Positions 16,430-24,544 of a stretch of DNA of 40,215 nt are shown one piece after another. The position numbers and the translations under genes are program-made. Position 1 is the first letter of the stretch; each line of letters opens with the position of its first letter. This DNA comes from an uncultured Clostridia bacterium (GTDB lineage: Bacteria; Bacillota; Clostridia; Christensenellales; Pumilibacteraceae): the NCBI GenBank assembly GCA_944362615.1, contig CALVTM010000011.1:1-40215 (forward strand), given 5' to 3'. The notes beneath the pieces were generated by a model. It searched no databases. It had not been told where the DNA came from and saw only the letters and a list, made by a program, of their open reading frames with translations.

Positions 16430-17807
16430 AAAACTACCTGCAAAACGCGATAATAAAAAAATAAAAAGCAACATTTACTTTTAACCTGACGCACTTAAAA
16501 CTGCTTACATGTTTCATGTGGGAGCAAAAAATGATCACTAAATTTTACGACATCATCAGCCGAACTTCCGATTAGAGCAAAATATAAGCATTTTGTGCAA
16601 TGTTTATTAATTTAATTTGCATATTATGCTGTAAATTTTGCCATTTTAAAGCAATTGTTTATTATGCAAAATTCCTGCATAAATGACTATAATTTGAATA
16701 TTTAAAGCGTTTTATGCGTTATTTTTGCATATTTAGTCATTTTTAATTTTTGAATTTTTCGCTCAGACGATCTGAGACAGAAAATATTTTTTCAGCTCGG
16801 AATTTTTGAGGTAAAATTCGCTGATTTTTGTCTGATCAGCAGCTTTCCGAAAGGTTTTTATAATATTCAGTCTTCCCTTTTCAAGCAGGACAGCGACTTA
16901 ATACGTTTTAAAGATCATTGCTTTTATTTTAAAATTTCATTTGGCATCAAAACTATATTTTCGGTATTATTTTATAACTATTTTTATAAAAAATAAATAT
17001 TCACAAAAAAATTTGCGGCTTTTTTAAATGCAATTTCAGCTCAGAACGCCCGCTTTTTGTAAAAAATTCCGAATTTTTATGATTTTTCTGCTCCAAGCGT
17101 AAACATGAGGAAGCTGAAGCAATAAATTTTAACAATTTAAGCACAATATCGTTATTTTTATATTTATTGTTTGCATTTTAAAGTTATTTGGCAATTTATT
17201 ATTATCAAATTATATTTATACATTTAAAAATTGCCAATAATAGACATTTATTGATATGCAATTTTTGGTTTTCGCATGTTTATTGCATTTTTGCGCAAAA
17301 TATTTTTAAAATTTCCCCGGATATTAATGACTTAATTTTTCTGAGTGCCGGGACTGTTGTCGGCACAGGAATTTTTTACATCTTCCCCATGTTTTTTTAC
17401 TTTTTTAAAAACGTATTTTCATCCGATCTAAAATATTTTATTACTTTGCCCTGCATGTTTTTGCTCATTTGCCACAAAGTAAGCACATCAGCTTACGTTA
17501 TTTTTTGATAAATTCGACATTTTTTGCTCGCATCTTTCACATATAAATTTAATTGCTATTTATATCACAATGATATATTATTGATATTATGCCGAATTAA
17601 CGCAATTTTTAATTATTTTAACAATATTTTTACTTAATATATACATAATTTGTCACAATCTATACAGAATGTAGCACGACTTAACGCAAAATTTACGCAA
17701 TTAAGCACTTATCATTATTATATTATATTGCTATCATAATTTAACAATTCGCATGTAATGGACATATTTTTACATTTTTATTTATGTTTATTTTGTTCGT
17801 TTCATAG
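16430..17807. other. Very AT-rich stretch, candidate DNA-unwinding element
   Basis: Composition falls far below that of the surrounding genes, with long A/T runs and recurrent words such as TTTGCATATT, TGCAATTT and TTTATTATGCAAA. It ends at the DnaA boxes at 17808. No credible gene is present; a 106-codon frame at 17188-17508 has the composition of random AT-rich DNA. The arrangement fits an origin unwinding region, but that is inference. Confidence 0.5.
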
Positions 17808-17848
17808 TTATCCACAACTTATCCACAATAACAGGCAACTTATACACA
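17808..17848 (+). promoter_or_regulatory. DnaA-box cluster III next to the AT-rich core
   Basis: Two perfect TTATCCACA boxes (17808-17816 and 17819-17827) are 11 bp apart. A TTATACACA box (17840-17848) starts 21 bp further on. All lie on the plus strand, at the right edge of the AT-rich stretch, in the layout typical of a bacterial oriC. Confidence 0.85.
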
Positions 17849-18819
17849 TCAGTGTAGTTATAAAAAAATAATCAATCGGTTTCACTTTATGTGCAGGATA
17901 AACGAATATTGCATTTCCGTAGAACTTAGTGATAAGCCGCTATACTGCCGACATTAAAAAGTCGTGCGTCTTAAAATCGGAAACGGACAAATATTGTTGC
18001 TCTGATTCGCACAGCTCCGACAGCCGAGACATGGCTATAATTCAGACACGCTGCAAGCCGGAAAATAAGCTGCCGACAGCTTACAGGCGCATACGCCGGA
18101 ACATACTATAATTATCAGAGCCAAAGACAGTAAAACAGACATTAATAAAACGTCAGGAAAGCTCTGTGCCGACAACAGGAGATACGATTCAACTTGATTT
18201 CGCAAAAATAATGTGATATTATATAACCGCGTTCGGTCTATCGGCAGAGCAACGTACATGCCGCTAACAATAACAGCTTTAAAACATAGCTTTATTGATT
18301 TAATGCGGCTATAAATTGCCGTAAGCCGACTCGTAAGGTATAAAATCAAGCGGCGAGAGCATTATTTTCGCGGCACGATATAGGCAGACGCACAAATTTA
18401 ACCGAAGCAGGTGAACAGACAGAGTCGAAACACGCATGCCGGACAAATAAGTTTCAAAAGAGAAGTGCGCTTCTATATGCGCGACTCGCTATATAAAAAT
18501 TGATTTTGCCGCACAGATAAAGGCAAGTGCAAACAGACCGCCCGAGCAGACACCCGATACGCCTCTGCTTTGCGATTATCCGTCATAAAATGCAAAAACG
18601 GCTGATAACAAATTTTTAATTACGGACGACGTCGCACCGGCGGCATACTCGGCGCGACGCAACGGCTCACGGCAGGGTGTTTTTGGGGCGACACACGGCA
18701 AATACCGGGCTCAACGCGCGATTTACGCGGACACAAACACGGACGGCGCGGCGCATAACCAGCCCGGTCGCTCACGCCGCAAAGCAAACACGGAAAACGG
18801 TATATAAAGGACAGAAAAT

Positions 18820-20505
18820 ATGACTAATCCGATCAAGATCAAAGACATGAAGTACACGCGGATAAACGTGGACGACGAATGCGAAGCGATAAATGCCGCA
18901 ACGGAAGCGGTAAAACGCGCAAAGAGCGCAAAAGAGCTTACGGACATTCGTAATGAAATGATAGTGCGGGTCAAACACATACAGACAATGAACTCGCTTT
19001 GCTTCATCCGCTTCTCACTGAACACACGGGACGAGTTTTATCTCGCGGAAAAGACGTATTATGACGAAAACATGCCGCGGTTATCCGCATGTGGGGCGAA
19101 CTTCAACCGCGCATTCCTGTCATCTCCACACTTATCTGCCGCACTTGATCTGATAAACCCCAATGTAGCTAAGGTATACGAGCTTGCGCTCAAGGTAACG
19201 GATGAAAAGATAGTACCCGATATGGCGGAAGAAGCTGCGCTCGTTACGGAATACGACAAACTGATGAGCGAGATGAATTTCCGGTTCAAGGGCAGGAACA
19301 TGCCGCTCAGCATGTTGCGGAAGTACTTCAACGATGCCGTCAGGGCTACGCGCAGGCAGGCGATGGAGTGCGCGGGCATACAGATGATGAAGCACGCGGT
19401 AAAGCTGGACGGTCTGTTTGACAAACTAGTAAAGGTGCGCGCGCGCATGGCAAAGAAGATGGGACTGCCGTCGTATGCGGTAATGGGTGATATGCTGATG
19501 GGACGGTATTCATACGGCAGAAAGGAGCTGCGCGCATATCGTGACGAGACAGCTGCCGGCGTTGTACCGCTCGTATCTCAAATGAAAAAGGACTTTGCGC
19601 AAAAGCTCGGCATTGAGCGCATAACGCTCTACGATAACGAGGTATACTTCAAGGACGGCGACCCCGCGCCCGCGCACGGACCGGAAGGGCTTTTCGCCGC
19701 GGCAAAGGAGATGTATCACGACATGGGCGAAGCGTCCGGAGAATTCATCGATGAAATGCTTGCGGCGGATGCGTTCGACGTATTCGCGCGCGACGGTAAG
19801 TGGGGCGGGGGATACTGTACGTCGATAGACGACTACGGACAGCCTTTTATACTCGCTAATTTCAACGGCTCGAGCGGAGACGTCGACGTTCTTACTCACG
19901 AAGCAGGACACGCTCTTGCATATTACGAGATGTTCCGCAGCGGGGCGGATTATGAACTCAACCTCGGGACGATGTCCGTTGCGGAGATACACTCGATGGC
20001 AATGGAGTTTTTCGCATGGAAGTACGCGGATAAGTTTTTCGGCAGGCGCGCGGATGATTACAGGAAAATGCACCTTGCAAGTTCGCTGACATTCCTGCCT
20101 TACGGCGTAGAAGTGGACGAATTCCAGGAAATATGCTACAACGAGCCGACGATGACGCCGGATGAGCGCAACGAACTATGGAGAAGCCTAGACGCGAAGT
20201 ACAGACCGTACCTCAGCACGGAAGGCATACCGTATTTTGAAAAGGGTACGCGCTGGCAATACCAGATGCACATATACGAAAACCCGATGTATTATATCGA
20301 CTATTGCCTGTCGCAGACGGTCGCGCATATGTTTCTGCTGGACTCGCTGAACGACTATCACGGAGCTTTCGACAAATACACCCATCTGCTCCGCACCGCA
20401 GGCGAACTGCCGTTCGGCGAGCTGGTGGAGAGCGTAGGGTTTGAAAATCCGCTTAAAGGCGGCGTGCTTACCGACGTAACGTCAAAGGTGATCCGTCTGG
20501 TCTGA
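18820..20505 (+). CDS. M3-family oligoendopeptidase (PepF-like)
   Basis: This 561-residue zinc metallopeptidase has the active-site motif LTHEAGHAL (His360, Glu361, His364) and a probable third metal ligand Glu389 in AEIHSMAMEFF. The C-terminal half contains the M3-type substrate-closing region (RWQYQMHIYENPMYYIDYCLSQ). Length agrees with clostridial M3 oligoendopeptidases, cytoplasmic enzymes that trim peptides; no signal sequence is seen. The ATG at 18820 follows AAGGACAG, a moderate ribosome binding site. It is the first clear rightward gene after the origin-like region. Confidence 0.92.
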   Translation: MTNPIKIKDMKYTRINVDDECEAINAATEAVKRAKSAKELTDIRNEMIVRVKHIQTMNSLCFIRFSLNTRDEFYLAEKTYYDENMPRLSACGANFNRAFLSSPHLSAALDLINPNVAKVYELALKVTDEKIVPDMAEEAALVTEYDKLMSEMNFRFKGRNMPLSMLRKYFNDAVRATRRQAMECAGIQMMKHAVKLDGLFDKLVKVRARMAKKMGLPSYAVMGDMLMGRYSYGRKELRAYRDETAAGVVPLVSQMKKDFAQKLGIERITLYDNEVYFKDGDPAPAHGPEGLFAAAKEMYHDMGEASGEFIDEMLAADAFDVFARDGKWGGGYCTSIDDYGQPFILANFNGSSGDVDVLTHEAGHALAYYEMFRSGADYELNLGTMSVAEIHSMAMEFFAWKYADKFFGRRADDYRKMHLASSLTFLPYGVEVDEFQEICYNEPTMTPDERNELWRSLDAKYRPYLSTEGIPYFEKGTRWQYQMHIYENPMYYIDYCLSQTVAHMFLLDSLNDYHGAFDKYTHLLRTAGELPFGELVESVGFENPLKGGVLTDVTSKVIRLV

Positions 20506-20530
20506 CGCTCCGGGCGCGGCAGACGCGCAC

Positions 20531-20556
20531 CCGTTCGGCGGACAACGGGCAGGAAA
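20531..20556 (+). repeat. 26-bp direct repeat, copy 1
   Basis: The block begins CCGTTCGGCGGACAACGG, which can itself form a 5-bp hairpin (CCGTT/AACGG). It is identical to 20700-20725. Confidence 0.85.
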
Positions 20557-20699
20557 GAAAACGGCAGACGCACCCGACAAGTCAACCCGGTACCGGCTCT
20601 GCGGGTATATAATGCGGAGCAACCGGTCACGTTCCGTTCAGCTCCTATGACCGTAAAGACGGAGCAAAGCCCCATTTCAAACGAAGTAAGGCTCTGACT

Positions 20700-20725
20700 C
20701 CGTTCGGCGGACAACGGGCAGGAAA
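20700..20725 (+). repeat. 26-bp direct repeat, copy 2
   Basis: This is an exact copy of 20531-20556, 169 bp downstream, again with the CCGTT/AACGG inverted word. Confidence 0.85.
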
Positions 20726-21079
20726 AGCAGACCCGTTATAACCGCGGCAAGACGGAAGACCGGGCGGGGCGACAGCCTCAAAAGACGTCAGATGACGCAG
20801 GGCAGGCGCGTCCGCAGGCGGCGGATGCGGGCGCTGCACAAGCCGTATGGCGCTTATACCGCCTGAAACGGCGTTTAAAGCCGTCAGACGCGACGCGCGG
20901 AAAAGCCGACCCGGCAAAAGACGGGTATTATAGCAAAAATAATAAGGAAAAAACGCGAAATTTTCCGCGGACAGCCGCGGCGACAGAAGCGGGATAAAAA
21001 GCAAAGGCGGCAGCCGGTAAGACGGCAGCCGTGATCGGTACGACACATTTCAACAATCAACGGCAGAAGAGGAACTGTA

Positions 21080-21565
21080 ATGATAAAGACAAACGCAATG
21101 CGTCTTTTAGACGCGAAAAAAGTACATAACGTTCCGCACGAATACGATGCGGAGATAACGGACGGGTGCGCCGTTGCGGACACTCTCGGAGAGCCGCGCG
21201 AACGGGTATTCAAAACGCTGGTGACGGAATCGGGCAAAGGCGAATACCTTGTGTTCGTAGTACCCGTATGCCATGAACTGGACTTGAAAGCCGCGGCGCG
21301 GGCGGCGGACGTCAAGTCCGTGGCGATGATAAAGCAGAAGGAGCTGGAGCCGCTTACCGGTTATGTACACGGCGGCTGCAGTCCCGTCGGGATGAAAAAG
21401 CACTTCCGCACGTTTATAGACGAAAGCGCGGAAGCTTATGACACCATATTCGTAAGCGCAGGCAGACGCGGAATCCAGATGGAAGTTTCCCCGCGCGAAC
21501 TTGCGGCATTCTGCACGGCGGTTTTCGCCCCGATCGCGACTTTAACGACGAAAGCAGAAGTCTGA
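21080..21565 (+). CDS. ybaK: YbaK-type Cys-tRNA(Pro)/aminoacyl-tRNA deacylase
   Basis: This 161-residue protein of the YbaK/EbsC family begins TNAMRLLDAKKV and has the conserved RVFKTLV with the catalytic-type lysine. LTGYVHGGCSPVGMKK and the FVSAGRRGIQMEVSP ending are also present. Family knowledge: YbaK removes cysteine wrongly attached to tRNA-Pro. Length and motifs are those of a complete single-domain enzyme. A GAGGAA ribosome binding site precedes the ATG. An intrinsic terminator follows, so it is probably transcribed alone or at the end of a unit. Confidence 0.93.
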   Translation: MIKTNAMRLLDAKKVHNVPHEYDAEITDGCAVADTLGEPRERVFKTLVTESGKGEYLVFVVPVCHELDLKAAARAADVKSVAMIKQKELEPLTGYVHGGCSPVGMKKHFRTFIDESAEAYDTIFVSAGRRGIQMEVSPRELAAFCTAVFAPIATLTTKAEV

Positions 21566-21605
21566 AAAAACCACATAATCGGATAAAATATGCGATAATA
21601 TCGAT

Positions 21606-21630
21606 GCGCACCGTTATCGGTGCGCTTTTT
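21606..21630 (+). terminator. Intrinsic terminator of ybaK
   Basis: An 8-bp perfect stem (GCGCACCG at 21606-21613 with CGGTGCGC at 21618-21625) has a TTAT loop and is followed by TTTTTG. Confidence 0.93.
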
Positions 21631-21837
21631 GTTTTACTTTTTTTTATTTTCCGATGCGGCAAAACGCCCCGCGATCGCGAAACAACATAAAATAATTATC
21701 ATATATGGCACAAAAAATAGCACAAAGCAGGCTGATTTATGTAAAATTTTATTACTATTTAATTTGTTTTTCCGATCTGTTTAACTTTTTTGTGGCGTTT
21801 GTCCTAAACTTTTTATATTTTTTAAAAAATAAAAATG

Positions 21838-21866
21838 TTGATTTTTTTTCAAAAATACTATATAAT
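21838..21866 (+). promoter_or_regulatory. Sigma-A-type promoter of the SipW/TasA-like locus
   Basis: TTGATT (21838-21843), a 17-nt spacer and a perfect TATAAT (21861-21866) lie in an AT-rich stretch. The predicted leader to the first gene at 22012 is about 140 nt and contains no recognised element. The rest of 21631-22011 is AT-rich and gene-free; an 88-codon frame there has chance composition. Confidence 0.7.
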
Positions 21867-22011
21867 ACAAATACTTGGATCAATGCAGATCAGCCTGATA
21901 AAATGCAAAACGCAATGACGTCCTATGACCGACTGATAAATATTGATCTAATTGCTATTTTTTATAAATAGCCGTTCATCCAGAGTCTCAATCTTTGGAA
22001 AGGAATATCTG

Positions 22012-22500
22012 ATGACAAAAAAAATAGAATACACACTGATAATTCTTCTTGCATGCCTGGTCGTGTTCGGTATCGTTCTGACTTCCGTTATGCTCGCGAA
22101 CAGAAACACCGTACAGGACAGCATCATACTGAAAGGTGATGGGGTAATTCAGGAAGAACTGAATGTCGAACTCGGGTCAATGTATCCGGGCGAAAGCAGG
22201 GAATATACCGTCAGTTTACAGAATACTACGGAAAAACGCTACGACATAGGAATAAGTTTTGCTCCGGGCGAAACCGTTACCCTTGCCGAATACGTCGATC
22301 TTGAAATAATATGCGGGAATACTACACTCAGCAAAGCAACTCTGAGTGAATTTTTATATGGTGAGGAAATCACATTCGCCATGGAAGCGGAGACAGAGAC
22401 TCTTGTGTTCCGCTACTCGATACCGCTGAATGTCGGCAATGAAGCTCAATCAGCTGCCGCCGAATTTGACATTACCATAAACGCGCACCCGGGGGTCTGA
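22012..22500 (+). CDS. Membrane-anchored protein of the SipW/TasA-like locus
   Basis: I chose the ATG at 22012, which follows GGAAAGG; the open frame begins 60 bp earlier without a binding site. The 162-residue product has one N-terminal membrane segment (residues about 7-28). An extracellular beta-rich domain follows with the pattern MYPGESREYTVSLQNTTEKRYDIGISF, resembling the immunoglobulin-like face of TasA/camelysin proteins (compare IPGANISVDMEITNLGDVTFDYGL in the protein at 23781). It lacks the ASFAWFTD cleavage region, so it is probably not processed by SipW and stays anchored. It may be an assembly base or accessory factor for the fibres (inference). It lies 3 nt before the peptidase gene. 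Confidence 0.7.
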   Translation: MTKKIEYTLIILLACLVVFGIVLTSVMLANRNTVQDSIILKGDGVIQEELNVELGSMYPGESREYTVSLQNTTEKRYDIGISFAPGETVTLAEYVDLEIICGNTTLSKATLSEFLYGEEITFAMEAETETLVFRYSIPLNVGNEAQSAAAEFDITINAHPGV

Positions 22501-22503
22501 TAA

Positions 22504-23403
22504 ATGGCAACGGACAACATGGACAAAAAAGCTATGCCGAACAGGACGATAAAAGTGCTTGATATAATACTGAACGTCCTTGCAGGCATATTTTTCGTAC
22601 TCTGTATTTTCGTTATCATACTTGCGATAGGGAGCAAAAACAACGACGGCGCGATAAACTTGTTCGGTCATGAAATGCGCGTCATACTCTCCTCATCGAT
22701 GGAGAAGAGCGAATACACGGACGTAAGCGGATACGAAATAAAGGACATCCCGGCAGGAGCGCTTGTTTCAATAGAGACCGTTCCTGACGATAAAGCGGAA
22801 GCCGCCGATTGGTACGCGGAGCTCAAAGTCGGAGACGTCCTCACTTTTTCATACGTTTACGAGACCCAGGAGATAATCACTCACCGCATAATCGAGATAA
22901 CGGAAAAGGATGACGGTTACGTCATAGTGCTCCGGGGCGACAATCAGAACTCGGAAAACGGAGCCCTTACCCAGACTATCGACACTACTTCAAACAGCAG
23001 TTTCAACTATATCATAGGCAAGGTAGTAGGGGTTAACCTTGCTCTCGGTGCGTTCGTTACCGCGGTCAAGAGCCCTCTCGGCTTTGTCCTTATAATAGTA
23101 TTGCCGTGCGCTATAATAATGATCGCGGAGATTATACGCATAGTGAACATGGTCACCGAAAAAAAGCGGTACACCCGCGCGGAAGCGGACAAGAAGAAGG
23201 ATATGGAAATAGAGCGGCTCAGAAAACTATTGGAAGAAGCAAAAATGCAGTCCTCTATCACAGCAGACGGCACAGACGGAAAAAGTAAGAGCCCGGACGG
23301 CACGGACGCAGAAAGTAAGAGCCCGGACGGCACGGACGGAAAAAATAAGAGCCCGGACGGCACGGAACATTCCGCCGACTTATCCGGGAAACAATACGAC
23401 TGA
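22504..23403 (+). CDS. sipW: SipW-like (ER-type) signal peptidase I with a repeat tail
   Basis: This 299-residue membrane protease has an N-terminal membrane helix (about 17-43). The catalytic serine is in LSSSMEKSE (Ser65). A histidine replaces the bacterial general-base lysine in IITHRIIEI (His127), and a LRGDNQNSENG motif carries the conserved aspartate. The Ser/His arrangement is diagnostic of the ER-type family to which SipW of Bacillus belongs, which processes TasA-type proteins. A second helix (about 190-215) and a charged coiled-coil-like stretch follow. The tail has tandem (K/E)SKSPDGTD-type units, which are not usual in SipW. It is clearly coupled with the TasA-like genes downstream. 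Confidence 0.93.
   Translation: MATDNMDKKAMPNRTIKVLDIILNVLAGIFFVLCIFVIILAIGSKNNDGAINLFGHEMRVILSSSMEKSEYTDVSGYEIKDIPAGALVSIETVPDDKAEAADWYAELKVGDVLTFSYVYETQEIITHRIIEITEKDDGYVIVLRGDNQNSENGALTQTIDTTSNSSFNYIIGKVVGVNLALGAFVTAVKSPLGFVLIIVLPCAIIMIAEIIRIVNMVTEKKRYTRAEADKKKDMEIERLRKLLEEAKMQSSITADGTDGKSKSPDGTDAESKSPDGTDGKNKSPDGTEHSADLSGKQYD
23267..23366 (+). repeat. Tandem coding repeats in the SipW-like tail
   Basis: The DNA word GACGGCACGGACG(G/C)A followed by AAA(G/A)(T/A)AAGAGCCCG recurs at about 33-bp spacing, giving four DGT units in the form DGTDGKSKSP, DGTDAESKSP, DGTDGKNKSP and DGTEH. The near-identity of the units points to slippage expansion. Confidence 0.8.
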
Positions 23404-23475
23404 TGTTAAGAGCACAAAAATTATCGGCTAATATAAAGATATTTTTATATAAACGCACATAAGGGAGGAAATACA

Positions 23476-23676
23476 ATGTTAGCGGCAATAATCGTATTTA
23501 TGGTGCTTTCCGGCGTCGTAAGCGTATGCGCACTCGGTATTCTCATTTTTGATATCATCAGTGAGCGCAGGCGCAAACCGGCGGAGAGCGAGGAAACAGC
23601 GGTTCCGGACAAAGCTACGGCGGAAAAGTCCGTCGATTCAAAGACCGGTTCGGGGCAGCAGGGAAAGCGCGGATGA
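23476..23676 (+). CDS. Small single-helix membrane protein
   Basis: This 66-residue protein has one hydrophobic segment (residues 2-26), a basic cluster SERRRKP, and a charged, probably cytoplasmic tail (EESEETAVPDKATAEKSVDSK type). The strong GGGAGG ribosome binding site supports translation. No family was recognised. Its place between the SipW-like peptidase and the first TasA-like gene suggests an accessory role in secretion or processing, which is inference only. Confidence 0.6.
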   Translation: MLAAIIVFMVLSGVVSVCALGILIFDIISERRRKPAESEETAVPDKATAEKSVDSKTGSGQQGKRG

Positions 23677-23780
23677 CGCGTTGACGATGCGCGGCGTCCG
23701 GAACGCATAAAAAAGCGGCAACGGCAGTGCATCAAACTATCAGAAATTTATCAAAGTAAGAAAACAAGGAGCATAGTATC

Positions 23781-24389
23781 ATGAACGGCAGAATCAGAAA
23801 AATTTTATTAGCCATGCTTATGGCGTGCTTATGCGTAGTTTTTGCAGTGGGCGCGGCGTTCGCATTGTTTTCCGATCAGGTAACCGTGCACAACCGGCTG
23901 GATGCGGGTACGCTTAAGATCGGGCTTACACGGGTAGGCTACCGCGCAGTGATAGCGGACGATACCGGCGCTTTTACAACGGTGACGGATGACACGGAAG
24001 CGGACCTTACGGAGTACTCCGGCTCGCTGTTCGACATGAACAAGGCGATTCCGGGCGCGAACATAAGCGTTGACATGGAGATAACCAATCTCGGCGACGT
24101 GACGTTCGATTACGGTCTGAGAATGATATGGGATGACGAAGACGCAACGGAAGTTCAGAAAGAATTTGCGCGTCAGATAAAGGTCACCATATCGCAGGGA
24201 CAGACGGAGAAAGCAAGTTTCGCACTGTTTGACGGTCAGGACATCGCAATAGGCGAGCTTGCGGCAGGGGAAACGTCGCAGGTATTCACGGTCAAAGCGG
24301 AGTTTGTGAACGACGACAATAACAACTATGTGCAGGGCGCGGGTCTGGAGTTCGACCTTCAGGTGTACGCAATGCAGAAGACCGCATGA
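23781..24389 (+). CDS. TasA/camelysin-like secreted protein
   Basis: The 202-residue protein has the SipW-type signal region: basic start (NGRIRKIL), hydrophobic core, then GAAFALFSDQVTVHNRLDAGTLKIGL. It matches the (A/S)FA-(W/L/Y)F(T/S)D...AGTL pattern of TasA/camelysin proteins. The mature part is a single beta-rich domain with IPGANISVDMEITNLGDVTFDYGL, typical of the family's fibre-forming fold. Predicted cleavage lies after Ala (about residue 28). The AAGGAG ribosome binding site is good. This is the shortest and simplest of the four TasA-like proteins in the locus and may be the main fibre subunit or a cap (inference). Confidence 0.85.
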   Translation: MNGRIRKILLAMLMACLCVVFAVGAAFALFSDQVTVHNRLDAGTLKIGLTRVGYRAVIADDTGAFTTVTDDTEADLTEYSGSLFDMNKAIPGANISVDMEITNLGDVTFDYGLRMIWDDEDATEVQKEFARQIKVTISQGQTEKASFALFDGQDIAIGELAAGETSQVFTVKAEFVNDDNNNYVQGAGLEFDLQVYAMQKTA

Positions 24390-24544
24390 CCCGCCCGGGT
24401 TTTTCACGGCGAAGTCATACGGAAGCATCGGCACATCGGAAGCGTGACGGCGTAAATGCCTTATACCGCATTGATACGGATCATGCGCGGTAAGTGCGGC
24501 GGCAGATGCGCACGTCATGCAGCGAAAATCAAACGGAGGTGCTT

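Larger units (their letters stand above)
13846..18819. other. Gene-free origin-like region of almost 5 kb
   Basis: No open frame here has a credible ribosome binding site, family pattern or coding-like composition; those present are short, overlapping and often antisense to each other. The region contains an 80-bp direct repeat, two parS sites, two DnaA-box clusters, a 47-bp palindrome and a very AT-rich core (about 16.4-17.9 kb). Spot counts of G and C on individual lines show C in excess of or equal to G up to about 16.2 kb, and G in excess from about 18.7 kb. This fits a leading-strand switch in between. The parts 14112-14820, 15330-16341 and 17849-18819 hold nothing else I recognise. Confidence 0.6.
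20506..21079. other. Gene-free 574-bp GC-rich stretch with short repeats
   Basis: It contains two exact 26-bp direct repeats and several GC-rich inverted words, but no credible reading frame; the overlapping leftward frames here are antisense chance frames. No terminator with a clear T-run follows the peptidase gene. No known RNA family was recognised, although a structured transcript is possible. Confidence 0.4.

Noticed and set aside
16509..16526. TGTTTCATGTGGGAG as a third parS site
   Set aside because: Only the left half resembles parS; the right half has several mismatches and no palindrome.
17188..17508. 106-codon hydrophobic rightward frame in the AT-rich core
   Set aside because: The Phe/Ile/Tyr-rich product is what random AT-rich DNA gives; there is no ribosome binding site and no family pattern.
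13846..18819. CRISPR array or tRNA cluster in the large gene-free region
   Set aside because: No regularly spaced repeats of CRISPR type and no tRNA-like GTTCGANNC/CCA pattern were found on either strand.
21705..21971. 88-codon frame before the SipW locus
   Set aside because: AT-rich chance composition; it spans the predicted promoter and has no ribosome binding site.
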